Source: Epiperipatus broadwayi (lineage: Eukaryota > Onychophora > Udeonychophora > Euonychophora > Peripatidae). Taken from it: a DNA stretch of 64,000 bases. Location of the stretch: the NCBI GenBank assembly GCA_028023455.1, contig JAQFVV010006722.1:124001-188000 (forward strand), given 5' to 3'. The notes beneath the pieces were generated by a model. The model saw only the letters and a list, made by a program, of their open reading frames with translations. It did no database searches and was not told where the DNA came from. Made by a program: the position numbers and the translations under genes. This document shows positions 8,802 to 19,629 of this stretch, piece after piece (the first letter of the stretch is position 1; every line of letters begins with the position of its first letter).

Positions 8802-10865
8802 ATATATATATATATTGTAATGGTCACTCTAACTTCTTTTGATCACCGAAGGTGCCATCAGATCACTCCTGAAAATTTTATATATGGTCATCAAAAGTTA
8901 ATAATGATGATGATCGACACTAACTAAACCCAGGAAGACAGCAAGAGATCTTAACTATTGTTCAGACAATTAAGAAAATGCAACAGACAAATGTCAGCTA
9001 AACTAATTTTAAATAATCTAAAACTTTATTAAATTTAAGCAAAATAAATCCAGGCAAACAAAATGTAAAAGTTTGATCTAGATTTTACTGGAATATATCA
9101 GAGAGTGTAAGAGAGTTTTGAAAACATTAAACATCTTGGCAGATAAGTTTGTTTACTCACCTACACTTTAAAAGAAAGGGATTTATAATATCTTCCTACT
9201 GGCAATTTATATAAAAAAAAAAAAATTCTTGTTTTCGAATTCAGAGATATCAAAAAGAATAGAAACAGAGTCTTGTAGAAAATTAATAAAACAGTGTGAG
9301 ATAAGAATTTTCTAGTACATTGAAACTATAGAGACATTATTGTCCACAGGATAGCTTATGATGTACCATTTTTAAGGCCATTCATGGTTAATTTCACATA
9401 CAAGTCAAGAAAACAGGAGTAATGATTACGATCTTACATAATATAGAAAAGAAACAAAATCTCCAACTTCAGAAAATTAGAACACAAAACACAGTAAACC
9501 GCTAGCCCAAAAAATTTGCAGTCTGCAGGAAATGCAAACTAAACTTATCTAAAATCAATTTCAGGTCAATAAAAGAGGGACAGCTGAGCAAAATGAAATT
9601 ATGATAGTCTGCCAAAGCATTTAGCAAGGGTTAGTAAAATAAAGGGGACATATTTAGCATATAAAATATAAAATCACAATACACTCTCAAATAAATAAAT
9701 TTAAAACAAACCTGGAATCTTAAAACTAATATTTCAAGACACACTATAAATACAATGATAAGTGAATACATATAAGTATGAGATTAAATACTTATTAAAA
9801 CTTTATACAACATATTTACTTTTAGATTAAATGGAGAATGTAACTACCTTGAAAAGAAAAAATATTTTATCTTATTGTACAGCAGAGTCCACTGAGATTT
9901 TCAATGAATGTGCACAATTATTTTTGAGTTCAACCTTCAGGTGGCTTTATCTCTTCATGGCAGCAAGTGTAGAGGCATACTTTGAGATCCCTTCTAATTC
10001 AGGCTTTTATGGCATGACAGTCAGAAACAGCTTGGAATCAGGAGTCTATCTTTAGGTAAATTTAACAGGGCATCTTGTAGATTTGAATACTCATGGCAGG
10101 AAACTTAATCATCTTGTGAAAACAAAACATAGGCAATAATAAGAAATCCACTTAATGACCAACAGCAGAATATATAATATTACTAACAGCAGTCCAAGAA
10201 TGTATACAGCAATCTTTTGAAAAATATGGCCAGACTTTCATCATTGTAAGAATCTCAGCAGGCTAATATAAATGCATAATAACAAATAGTAGAATAATAA
10301 GAAGCTGAATCAATCTCTTTCAAGCAGAATAAGCTTGGTCAAACCAAGAATAAAAATATCCAAAATCTTAGGATCATTTATATGCTCTCCTATCTCCCAC
10401 ATAATTTTTCTTGCTTATAATTATAAGTCTTATCCCAGGGCAAATCTCTATCTCATGCTCAATTTTAATTAATAATTTTGACCAGGGATTATCTTATCAA
10501 AAAACAATACAATACAAAATTAAATCTACACTTTTAAAATCAAAATAAATGGATTATAATTAAAATAAAATAAAAACAGGAATGCAATTAAACTTTCCAA
10601 AATTAAAAGCTTCCTCAGAAAAAAAAGAATAAAACTTTTAAATTGAAATGTTTTCACAATTTGATTTTTAAAAAAATAAGTGTCAAATGAAACTTATTTT
10701 AAATTAACAAGAAAAATCTATTGAAGACAAAATTTAAAATCACAGAATTTTAAAATATAGCTGTGTATGTGCATTATATTCTATAAAACTTTCAAATAAC
10801 TTTATAAAAATAAAAAAATAGTATTAATTTTGTGAAGGGACCTTTGAAGTGGAGAAGATCTCCAG
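8802..10865. other. AT-rich region without a recognised gene
   Basis: After the (TA)n edge of the PLE there is no family I can recognise. A 74-codon frame at 9831-10055 lies in a slightly less AT-rich patch but shows no motif, and I find no second copy in the window. It may be an unclassified repeat or unique intergenic DNA. Confidence 0.4.
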
Positions 10866-10965
10866 TTCAATATATATATATATATATATATAAAAACTCT
10901 AAAAGATTAGAATTAATTTACAGTTGAGTATTTTTACAATATATATATATATATATATATATTGA
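10866..10965. repeat. Two (TA)n tracts around a short unit, inverted partner at 13137-13195
   Basis: Two TA tracts (about 10870-10891 and 10939-10963) enclose about 45 bp that includes GATTAGAATTAATTTACAG and GAGTATTTTTAC. The reverse complement of this unit, with its own TA tract, occurs just past the solo LTR at 13137-13195. A similar GTATTTTTAC next to (TA)n occurs at about 4655. This looks like a small (TA)n-associated repeat, duplicated in inverted orientation around the LTR insertion. Confidence 0.5.
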
Positions 10966-11073
10966 ATTTAATGACAGTTGAAAAGGGTTAAGGAATTAAC
11001 TGAAAGTACTTCTGTGGATTGAAAGACTGTATATAATAGTTAATTACCATTATGTTTATATATATATATATAT

Positions 11074-13132
11074 TGTAACGATATATAAATATGACGTTAC
11101 ATTAATTTAAAATAAAAACTTAAAAGTGCGCAAATAAAAGTAAAAAACTAAACGCTAAAATTAAAATGTTTGTTAAACGTATATACATTCGCACAGATGC
11201 CAAACTTTAAAAATATTTTTTTTAAAAAAAAACAAATAAGTATTTGAACGTACTTTTTTTATAAAAAAAAAGTACAAGATTTAAAAATAAAAACAGGTAT
11301 TAATTAATGTAATCTGTAAATGGAAATGATTGTTTATGAATTATCGAAAACCAAGCTAGCCTTGGGCTCTTGTATGATTAAAATGATCTGATGAAAGATA
11401 GATAAGAAAATAAAGAGAAATTAGCTTGACCAATGGAAGCACTAAGCCTTGGCTCGGACCCTAACGAAAGTGATGGATTAGTGACATTTTGTTAATTGAA
11501 TCCGTGTGGATAATATAAAAAGGGAAATACAGTTTTTTCTGGAGTTCCAGTGTTGTGTGTTTGAGAGATGCGGTAGGATGCACATACCACACTCTCTATT
11601 TAAAAAGAAAAATGAAAAGACTGTGATACCTTGAACCAGCTATTGCCATCTCCAGAACATTATCTTCCAATGGAGGCATCGCGGGAATTAAAAACAGGAA
11701 CCTGGACTCTTCTACCATAAGCTAAATGAAATGAACAATTATTAAAATCAATTAAGAACTTTTGTCAAGTTTTATAAATTGATAAACAAGCCAACTTAAA
11801 TGTTAAAAACGGACTCTTATCTGACTTTTGTAAGTTTTTAAATCAAATTAATAATGTTTAATGTTATATGTTTTCCGATTGATAAAAATCATTTCCATTT
11901 TTTTTTTCTTTTATTGTATAAATTATTTGTTGTTTAAATTTTAAATGATGAAATTTAAGGTTGGGTATAGACGTTGCATAGATTCGTTAGCGGTTGATAA
12001 TGTTGTGGTTTTCACATTCGATTAGAATATATGTCAACGATATCACTGCAAGCATCTTACGATGAATGCTAATGGGATTTGTATATTCCCTATGCAAGTG
12101 ACGCTTATCGATGACTTTGTATTTTGATCGGTTGTGTTTAATTTGGGATGTTTTTGACCGTGGAATCTGTGCAGCTGATCTATACTCAACATTTTAAAAC
12201 AAATTTTATAAAATTCATTTGTGCGAACGTATCTAAATGTTAAATTTAATTCGGGCGTGAATGGCTATATAGTTTTGTAAAGTTATATTAAGGGAGGGTA
12301 ATCTTAGGTTATTCGTTTCGTAGTTGAATTGGCTCAATGGATTGGATATATTTGTGTAATTAGTAGATGTAGTATGAGATCTGCTTCGGGCAGGATTGCA
12401 TATATACGCCACACACCTTCTGTTTGCCTATGGATGGGTTTGTAAGTCGGCAGAAGACCGCAGTCCATTCCTATGGAGTTTTTTGTTTATTGTTCTACTC
12501 GCCAACAGATGTCACATTCCTGTTGGTGGAGAGACCATGTCTTCTCTAATCTACTTACTGATCAGATGTACTTTCCTGACAGTATAGTATTTTTGTGTTG
12601 TCGTATCATGCTACATTGAATACATGAATGTATCAGATGGATTGGTGCCAGTTTGGTTGCGAAATTTGTTGCCTAAGGTTAAATCAGGGAAGAATATTTT
12701 CTTTTCAAATGCAGATCTATGTAGTCTATTCATACTTGACTATCTAAATAAAATATTAAACTCATTGAAACTTAGTTAAATGTAAAATTAAAAGTTAATA
12801 TAAAAATATAAAATGTTAAACTTATTCCTCAAAATTTAAATGTTATTTTATATGTGCGTAAATAAATATTTTTATGTGTTAATTTCTGGCAGTGGCTTTT
12901 ATTTATTGATATTTAAGATATAAATTAAGATATAGATTTTTATCTCTGCGTCTCCGCTGAGCTAGTGACTTGGGCTAACGATCGGAATATTTAAATAAAG
13001 TGGAATCTTAACAGCGCGTATCTGCCTACTTTATAAATTTTTCTAGGCTCAAATGCCTAGATGGCGCCCTGGTAGTTGCAGATATTGTTTTTGCGGTTAG
13101 ATTCGATCTTCACTTTCATTTCGATCGTTATA
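11074..13132 (+). mobile_element. Probable solo LTR of an LTR retrotransposon (2059 bp)
   Basis: Starts TGTAACGAT and ends ATCGTTATA, which is the exact inverted repeat apart from one C-to-T change at the expected terminal CA. It is flanked by the 4-bp duplication ATAT on each side, within a (TA)n tract. Inside are a CCAAT box (11430-11434), a TATA box TATAAAAAGGG (11514-11524) and AATAAA (12994-12999) followed by a hairpin TCTAGGC/GCCTAGA (13042-13061). This promoter-then-polyA order gives the plus orientation. It contains many more CpG and GC-rich words than its surroundings, and has no long reading frame. A solo LTR from recombination between two LTRs fits best; a non-autonomous TA-targeting DNA transposon is the alternative. 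Confidence 0.55.
11430..11524 (+). promoter_or_regulatory. CCAAT and TATA promoter pair in the LTR
   Basis: CCAAT at 11430-11434 and TATAAAAAGGG at 11514-11524 are about 80 bp apart, the usual RNA polymerase II arrangement. Transcription would start near 11545. The sequence downstream (GAGTTCCAGTGTTGTG) has no reading frame. In an LTR this would mark the U3/R border. Confidence 0.5.
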
Positions 13133-13499
13133 ATATATATATATATTGTAAAAATACTCAACTGTAAATCAATTCTAATCTTTTAGACTTTAAGTCTTCA
13201 TTTTCATCACTGCAATAAACCACATAAAAAAAAACAGAAGTAATGAATGAATTTCACCAGTAATGCTTAATTGATATTTAAATTGCTTTCTGGATATTAC
13301 TCAATATTAGTAAATCCTGCTTTCCAATACAGATTAAATATAAATTATTGGGTTATTTTGTTTGATTATACAGAATTATTTTTTTTGCCAAAGAAATTCT
13401 GTTATTTTGGCTATAACCAAAATTTTTGATCTAATTATTAACTAGAATTTTTTTTCTAAACTTACTTGATAATTATAAACAATTTATTCCCTGTCTAAT

Positions 13500-15150
13500 T
13501 TGATGAAGTAATGAATGGCAGATTGTGGAACTCAATGTCATAGCTAGTACTGATACTTCCAGTCCTCAAACCTTTTGTGAATTCCTGACAATAAACCATA
13601 TAAATAATAACAATAATAGTAATAGTAATAGTTTGCTATTAATTGAAAGAAACCCCTTTGATTCCTAAAAGAAACTGAGCACAGAAAATCTAGATTCTTG
13701 TTGTTGCAACTGTTATCACTATATTATTATTTATGTACACACACATCAGCTAGCATGGGCAGTTCATTGGATTTTTACTCCTAAGTTTCAGATCAAGAGA
13801 CATTGTGGTTTTTCTTCTCAGTTGCCTAATAATTCTTAACAGAAATATCAGTTGAGTTTTGTTGATGGCAGAATGAATGCATACATGAGTAAACTTTATT
13901 CAATAGATATTTACAATCTTGTCAGACAAAACTAAATCATGGCCCTTATTCCCAGAAGGCTGTAACATTACAGACAAGGCAGCATTTGGTGGTCAAAGAC
14001 AGAAGATTTTAACAATCCACTGAAATAGATTAAGATTGCTATTTGTGAAGATTTTGCATTTATGTATTTACAACAGCAGATCACTTACAAATAAAGGAAG
14101 ATATTGGGAATTGAAAGAACTGTCTAATATTAGATGTGATATTGTTGAACTTTGTAAAATTAGAAGAAGAAAAAGATAAAGAGATGATTTAAAAAGTGGT
14201 TATAGATTTTACTATAAAGGCACAAATATTGGAAGCACATATGAAATTGGATTCATTATAAATAAAAAGTAGAAGAAAAACATTATTAAAATTGCTGGTG
14301 TATCAGGAAGAGAAGCAAGATTACTTATTCAACTTAATAGAAAATACCAAATGCACATAATTCAAGTTTATCCCCCAACAAGTTCTTATTCTGAAGAAGA
14401 AGTAAAGGATTTTTATATAAATATATAATCAGACCAAATTTCACTTTAAAATTGTCATGGGAGACTTTAATACTAAAATTGGTAAATAATTGAGAGATAA
14501 GGTATTGTGGATTAATATGATTGTAGTGATGAAGATGAGAGAGGATACAGATTGGTGGAGTTTGCAAAAAAAAGAAAAACTGAATATCAAAAATTCCTTC
14601 ATTGAAAAAAATGCTAAACAAAAATGGGCATAAAAGCATTCAAAAAAAGTTACAGTTGAATTCCGATTATGTTTTGAGTATTAGAAAACACTTATTTCAA
14701 GATTGTAATGCTCTTAATAAATTCAACACAGGAAATCATCATTGATTAGTGAGATGTAACATACATGTTAATGCAAAACTAGAAAGGTATAAATTATTAA
14801 GAAAATTAGTACTCCTAAACTTCATAAACATTCAATGAAGTTAAATTAGAACTTACAAATTGTTATTGAATATTAACACATTTCTAAGATGCTTCTAATT
14901 TCAATAAAATCAATAGAAAAATAACTATTAAGAATTAACAAGATAGCACGTATAAGAAAACAGCAATTTGCCAGTAAACCATTTACTGAGACAAGACAAT
15001 ATATGAAGAAAAGAAGGCATATGAAAATATATAAAAATTATCCATTAAGAATTGAATATCTAAAGTCTTGTAAAATGGTATGAAAAAATAATAATAATAT
15101 AAGAAAATAAAATTATGAATTGGCAAGGAAGGCTATTGATGAAAATAAAC
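13500..15150 (+). mobile_element. RTE-type LINE copy 1, 5' half, decayed
   Basis: A non-coding leader (about 13625-14010) matches the leaders at 23160-23670 and 46140-46480 (shared words: CCTTTGATTCCT, TCTTGTTGTTG, ATCATGGCCCTTA). Downstream comes an endonuclease relic with peptides SNIRCDIVEL, GFIINKK, ARLLIQLNRKYQMHIIQVY and DERGYRLVEFAKK, typical of the APE-like domain of RTE elements (annotated in animals as craniofacial development protein 2-like). A linker relic with YELARKAIDENK ends near 15125. Many stops and frameshifts are present. The reverse transcriptase is missing, so the copy is 3'-truncated or was deleted after insertion, which is unusual for LINEs. Confidence 0.7.
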
Positions 15151-15852
15151 CAGCCACCATTCAATGAGAGAAACACTGTTAGAGGCTGCCCATTGAATAA
15201 GGAAATAAATGCATACTAATGAAGACTATTGCAGCCATCAAGAATAATGTAATAGAAGCTTTGCAGGAGACCATCAGATATAGCAATGTTATATAAACTG
15301 ATTCTGCAAAAAGCCTACTTGAACTCTTATGATGAAAAGGATAATGTCTTTGATTATATATATTGTTATAATTGTACATTACTAATGTTAGAAATTTGTT
15401 TTTTACATTTAATTTATACTGAAAATTTTATATAACTTATTATGATTGATTTGCATAAAAATAGATCTGTTTATAAATTAGAATAGTGATGGATTGCTAT
15501 TTTTATTAGTCATGCCACAGTACAGTTAGCATAAAGCTAAAAAGAACAATATTTTATAAAACAAATAGCTTATTATTGCATACCCTCATCTTCTCATAGA
15601 AACGTATTTAGTATTTTAAAACAAGAGTTAATAGTTGCCATTTCCATTAGCCTTAAATACAGAAATTGTAAAAATACTAATTTAGTCATTAACCCGAATA
15701 ATGCAGATTAATGACCTCTGGGTAAAATAAGAGGGACTGCATAAACAGATTAAATAAATTAAGTAAGATTGTTTTTAAACAAATTATCCTCCTGGTTTGG
15801 AAATACATGAAAGGATAATTTAGGGTATTTAATTTACTTGAGCTAATGTACC

Positions 15853-15945
15853 TTTTTTATATATGTCAAAGCGTTGACTGGGAAGCGAACCTGGGCCAGC
15901 TGCTTGGAAGGCAGCTATGCTAACCGTTAGGTCACCAATGCTTTT
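15853..15945 (-). mobile_element. SINE copy S1, closest to its tRNA-Gly(UCC) ancestor
   Basis: On the minus strand 15871-15941 reads as a tRNA-Gly-like cloverleaf. It begins GCATTGGTG, has a D-arm region ending GGTTAGCATA, an anticodon stem-loop GCTGC-CTTCCAA-GCAGC with anticodon TCC, a T-arm region with AGGTTCGCTTCCC and the end TCAACGC. The acceptor stem is imperfect and no CCA-type 3' context is evident. Copies S2-S5 share the same head and the tail TGCTATGACA, so this is a family member or a tRNA pseudogene at its root, not a working tRNA gene. Confidence 0.65.
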
Positions 15946-15974
15946 ATTTCCAGATGCTTTATTATACGTTTTAT

Positions 15975-16320
15975 TGTTTATGAATGTGTGATACCATTGC
16001 ATTCTCTAATCATTCACACTCAGTGACTCACATTCCTACCATATATCATATATTTTATTTATATATCTTTTATGCATGACATCATTGCATTGTCCAGTCA
16101 CTCACATTCAGTGACTTACTTTAAGCAATAGTATGTGGTAGATCCACATTTCTATCATGTATCTTATGTTTCATTTATATATTTTTTCTTTGTGTTATAC
16201 TTTTGTGTTGTCTAGTCACTCATACTCAATGACTTACTTTGAGCAGTAGTATGCAATAGATGCACATTCCTACCATATAGCATATGCTTCATTTATATAT
16301 ATTATTTGTTCATAAATTAG
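15975..16320 (+). repeat. Tandem repeat, period about 117 bp, three diverged units
   Basis: Anchor words CATTCCTACCATAT (about 16031), CATTTCTATCATGT (16147) and CATTCCTACCATAT (16265) are spaced 116 and 118 bp, each followed by TTTATTTATATA or TTCATTTATATA. CACTCAGTGACT-like words recur with the same period. The units have diverged by substitutions, so it is an old minisatellite. Confidence 0.75.
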
Positions 16321-16329
16321 TGTACAATA

Positions 16330-18630
16330 GATTATGATTCATGCCTCTTATACTTAATTAGTATTTTAATATTTACTTGCAGTTGTAAACCTCTGCGATT
16401 AAGGCCAGGTAGCTATGTAATTCCTAACTGGTAATTTGTTGATATGTATTTGATTAATAATATAATAGACATTATACAGTGTCTGACTCAAGTTATATTT
16501 TTGTTTCCTTTATTCTAGTCACTTAATAATAGTTTTCCAAGTACTACAGCCTAAAATGATTGATCTTATTCTAATATTTCTAATGGTATAGTTTAGAGAT
16601 GATCTAACATATACTGAAGGTGTAAGTTTAATAAATCTTAAAACTGTGTTATGAACGAGTGCATTAATAATTAATATTGCCAGTTAGTCTGTGCAATATC
16701 TGCCCAGAAACAATTAAGATGCATAGTGCCATATATTGTCTGTGCATAGTAATAATAATAGAATCAATTAATCTCGAATAGTATTAATTTATCTTCAAAT
16801 TAGATAGGGTAGTTAAATAAAATAATATATTCTAAATTTAATCCTGGACAAAAGAATTAGTAAACAGATGTTGCCCATGCATTGTTGTCAACTAGATTGT
16901 TTATGTTGTGATAATGTATATATATAAATAAATTATAATTTCTCATTATTTTTAGCATTTATCATTTATTGCAATCAATAAGGTTAATTCAAATATGATA
17001 GAATCTTTTGCATCTAACTGATCTTAGTGAGCTACAAGAAATCAAAAATAATTTATCATGTGACATCGGAATATGGAGCTTGCATGCAAATTGCCCCTGG
17101 GCGATTTTCATGTTGGCTATGCATTTTTGATTGTTATAATATATATTGTGTCTGTATATATATATATATATATAACAAACACTAGATTTAACTCTACAAT
17201 TTCCAATATATCAATGTATGGATAAATGAATAATAGTTATAAATCATTTATGACATATGGTATGAATATTATTTCCGTTAGCATTTATAGTTAAATTGTA
17301 AAAAATGTGGAAATTGATTTTTAAAAAAAATCAAAGATTAATTTTATAAATATGATGGACAATTTATTAAATAATCACTATAATTGGGCACATATACACA
17401 AATTATAGAAAGTTGACCATTCACATTGAAACAGTAATGTTAAGTGATTTTAATGAGATTTTAATTTTTAAATTTTAACCATAAATGCTGTTGGAGATGG
17501 CAGTCATGCTATAAGCTAACGGTATTTCATCCAGTATTTTGTTTATATATATATATACACACACACACACATAATCACACACCAAATAAAAATTTGTACG
17601 GTTTTATTTAAAATAATAGGTAATGGATGTTAATTTACTATGCCAGTTGCATGTATTATAAACAATTAAATTATGACTATAAAAATAAAGAAATACGTGT
17701 TCTGCAATAGATTCTAATAAAAATTAATACACAAAGTTAAGCTTAAAAGAAAATAAATAGAAGTGAAAAGACTTAAGTATAATAGGATTACAAGAAATGG
17801 AGTGCAGATTAATCTTTTAAATATTTAAAAAGTTGTATAAAAGATTTAAAAAGAGGAAAAGAGAAGTAACATTAAGAAAAATATTTCTAAATGCTAAAAA
17901 GAAGTTAGAATAAAGATTTTATTTGAAAAAAAAAACACAAAGGTATTTTAATGGAGTTTATTATTGTTGTTGGTATCATTATTATTATATTAAAGATGCA
18001 TTTTATTTACATAAATAGCTTTATTCTATGATGTAATTCTGATTGTGATGTGTAATAAAATTTATGTTGCAGCTAAAATGTGAGATGCTAAAATAAAATG
18101 TTTATTAAAAATACCAAAAATCGAAACAATTCATCAGTGATGATTAATTGATCACTGGCCTGGATATTGTAATTCTGCTCCATAATTGTTAAACCTAGTT
18201 TGAGAATAAATTTAACATATATTTGCAAAGTGAAAATTAAAAGAAAAATTGTACAACTTAGTATATAGGTAAATGAATTAATATAAATAATAAAAATATA
18301 TATAACAGCTATATAAGTATATATACATTAATAATTATACATTCAGCACATGACTGAGTGCTCTTTTCAAATGTTAAGTATCTATTTTAAAGATAATGAA
18401 TTATTGCAGATATAATACTATCTAATGTTCTCTAATGGATATAAAATAACAATAACAAAATACAATATTGATAAAACAGAATAAAATTATTTTACGGATA
18501 TTTAATAATAGGTGAAAGAATGGACTATAAAACATAAACGATATACAGAATAAATAAAACATTCCCTATATAACTTTATTTTTAATTCACTAGTTAAAAC
18601 TAAATTTATTCAAGTTTCATAAATATATAC
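16330..18630. other. AT-rich region with simple repeats only
   Basis: I find no gene. A short (TA)n tract lies at 17155-17174, and a compound (TA)n(CA)n microsatellite at about 17540-17573. Reading frames are short and biased to Lys, Ile and Asn. Confidence 0.45.
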
Positions 18631-18639
18631 ACAATTATG

Positions 18640-18960
18640 GAAGTTACCCTTAATATAATGTTTCATATGTGTGTATTCATTTTGGATATTTAATGTAATT
18701 TAAAGGTTTATTATTTTATAGTATATATTTTATGTCCATATATTAAGTAGTGAATGTATAAGATTTATAATCTAACATATTAACTGCATTGTTATGTTCT
18801 TTGGATCTAACCTCTAATTGTTTTCCTGTATGACCATAGTAAATCATGTTTCAAAGGTCACAATTTTATATATGATTCCTTTTTGTGTATTTTATAACAT
18901 CTTTTTTTAATTTGTGTTATAACTAGCATCTGTTAATTACTCAAACCTTCAATAGATGGC
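18640..18960 (-). pseudogene. PLE GIY-YIG relic, fragment G
   Basis: On the minus strand the patches IYKIVTFET, YYGH or MVIQE, and a region readable across frames as LEVRSKEHNNAVNMLDY resemble the GIY..YIG..R.KEH core of Penelope-like nucleases, with at least one frameshift. No RT segment was recognised next to it. The match is shorter and less certain than for families A-D. Confidence 0.4.
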
Positions 18961-19158
18961 ACAACTGGAATGAAATAAATAGTTCTTATAAAGCATTGTA
19001 TAAGTTGGATGTTTGTGTTGTATTTAGCTTTATTTTTTGGCTACATAATCAATGCAATTTATAGCACAGGTTAATATTAGAGAATATTTAATATTAATGG
19101 CTGTTCTATGTTGGCAGTAAATATCTATCTGTATATCACTTTGAGACATTCTATAGAG

Positions 19159-19619
19159 CAGGGGTGGGCAAATAGCAGCCTGAGGGCCACATATGGCCCA
19201 CTAAGAGTATTTATGTGGCCCACCAAGACAATCAGAAAAATCTGCCTTGAACTGAGATTTACTTCCTATGTGTGACTGAAGACTTGTCTCATATTTTCCA
19301 CTAGGATGGCCACTTCAATACACATGCACAGTCTAGATACAATGTGTAGTACTTTTCCAGTTGATCTGGTTAATTTCAATTTTGTCTTTGGATTAGCCCA
19401 TATATACATTTCCAACTTTAGTGAAACCATGAACTCTGAAAAAATGTAAAATTGGTGATGAACGTCATATGTTTAATAAAGAATGGACAAACAAATATTT
19501 CTTTGGTAATACAGGGAATAAAGCAGTGTGTTTATTGTGTTATGAAAAAAAGGTGTGGCCCTTGATGTGCCCTCCACCAACCTCTATGGCCCCTGAGCCA
19601 AAACAATTGCCCACTCCTG
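19159..19619 (+). mobile_element. Non-autonomous hAT transposon, 461 bp
   Basis: Terminal inverted repeats CAGGGGTGGGCAA (left) and CAGGAGTGGGCAA (right, reverse complement) are flanked by the 8-bp duplication CTATAGAG (19151-19158) and CTATAGAA (19620-19627). Both lengths and the CAGGGGTGGGCAA ends are typical of the hAT superfamily. The element keeps a scrap of transposase coding sequence but lacks the catalytic and dimerisation domains, so it is an internally deleted passenger that would need a partner's transposase. Confidence 0.88.
19458..19555 (+). pseudogene. hAT transposase N-terminal (BED/zinc-finger region) scrap
   Basis: One frame reads RHMFNKEWTNKYFF and then NKAVCLLCYEKK. This resembles the start of ZBED/GTF2IRD2-like hAT transposases, where FN.EW..KYFF leads into a C-x2-C zinc-binding pair. 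The frame runs directly into the 3' terminal region of the transposon, so the rest of the protein (His pair, DDE residues) was lost by internal deletion. Confidence 0.65.
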
Positions 19620-19629
19620 CTATAGAATA

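Noticed and set aside
9831-10055. 74-codon frame as a small gene
   Set aside because: No motif, no plausible splice partners, no second copy; length is within chance for the slightly richer composition.
13062-13069. TGGCGCCC as a primer-binding site for an LTR element
   Set aside because: It resembles a tRNA-Lys primer-binding site, but it lies inside the boundaries set by the inverted ends and the ATAT duplication, and the bases after TGGCGCCC do not continue the match.
15871-15941. A functional tRNA-Gly gene
   Set aside because: The acceptor stem has mismatches, the D arm is altered, and four related SINE copies share its flanks.
15365-17151. A possible element bounded by ATTGTTATAAT at about 15365 and about 17140
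   Set aside because: The two words are direct and AT-only, so chance is likely; no other end structure or second copy was found.
18340-18390. A hammerhead-like segment near GAGTGCTC and AAATGTTAAG on the plus strand
   Set aside because: Core boxes are not readable, and it lies on the opposite strand to the neighbouring PLE relic.
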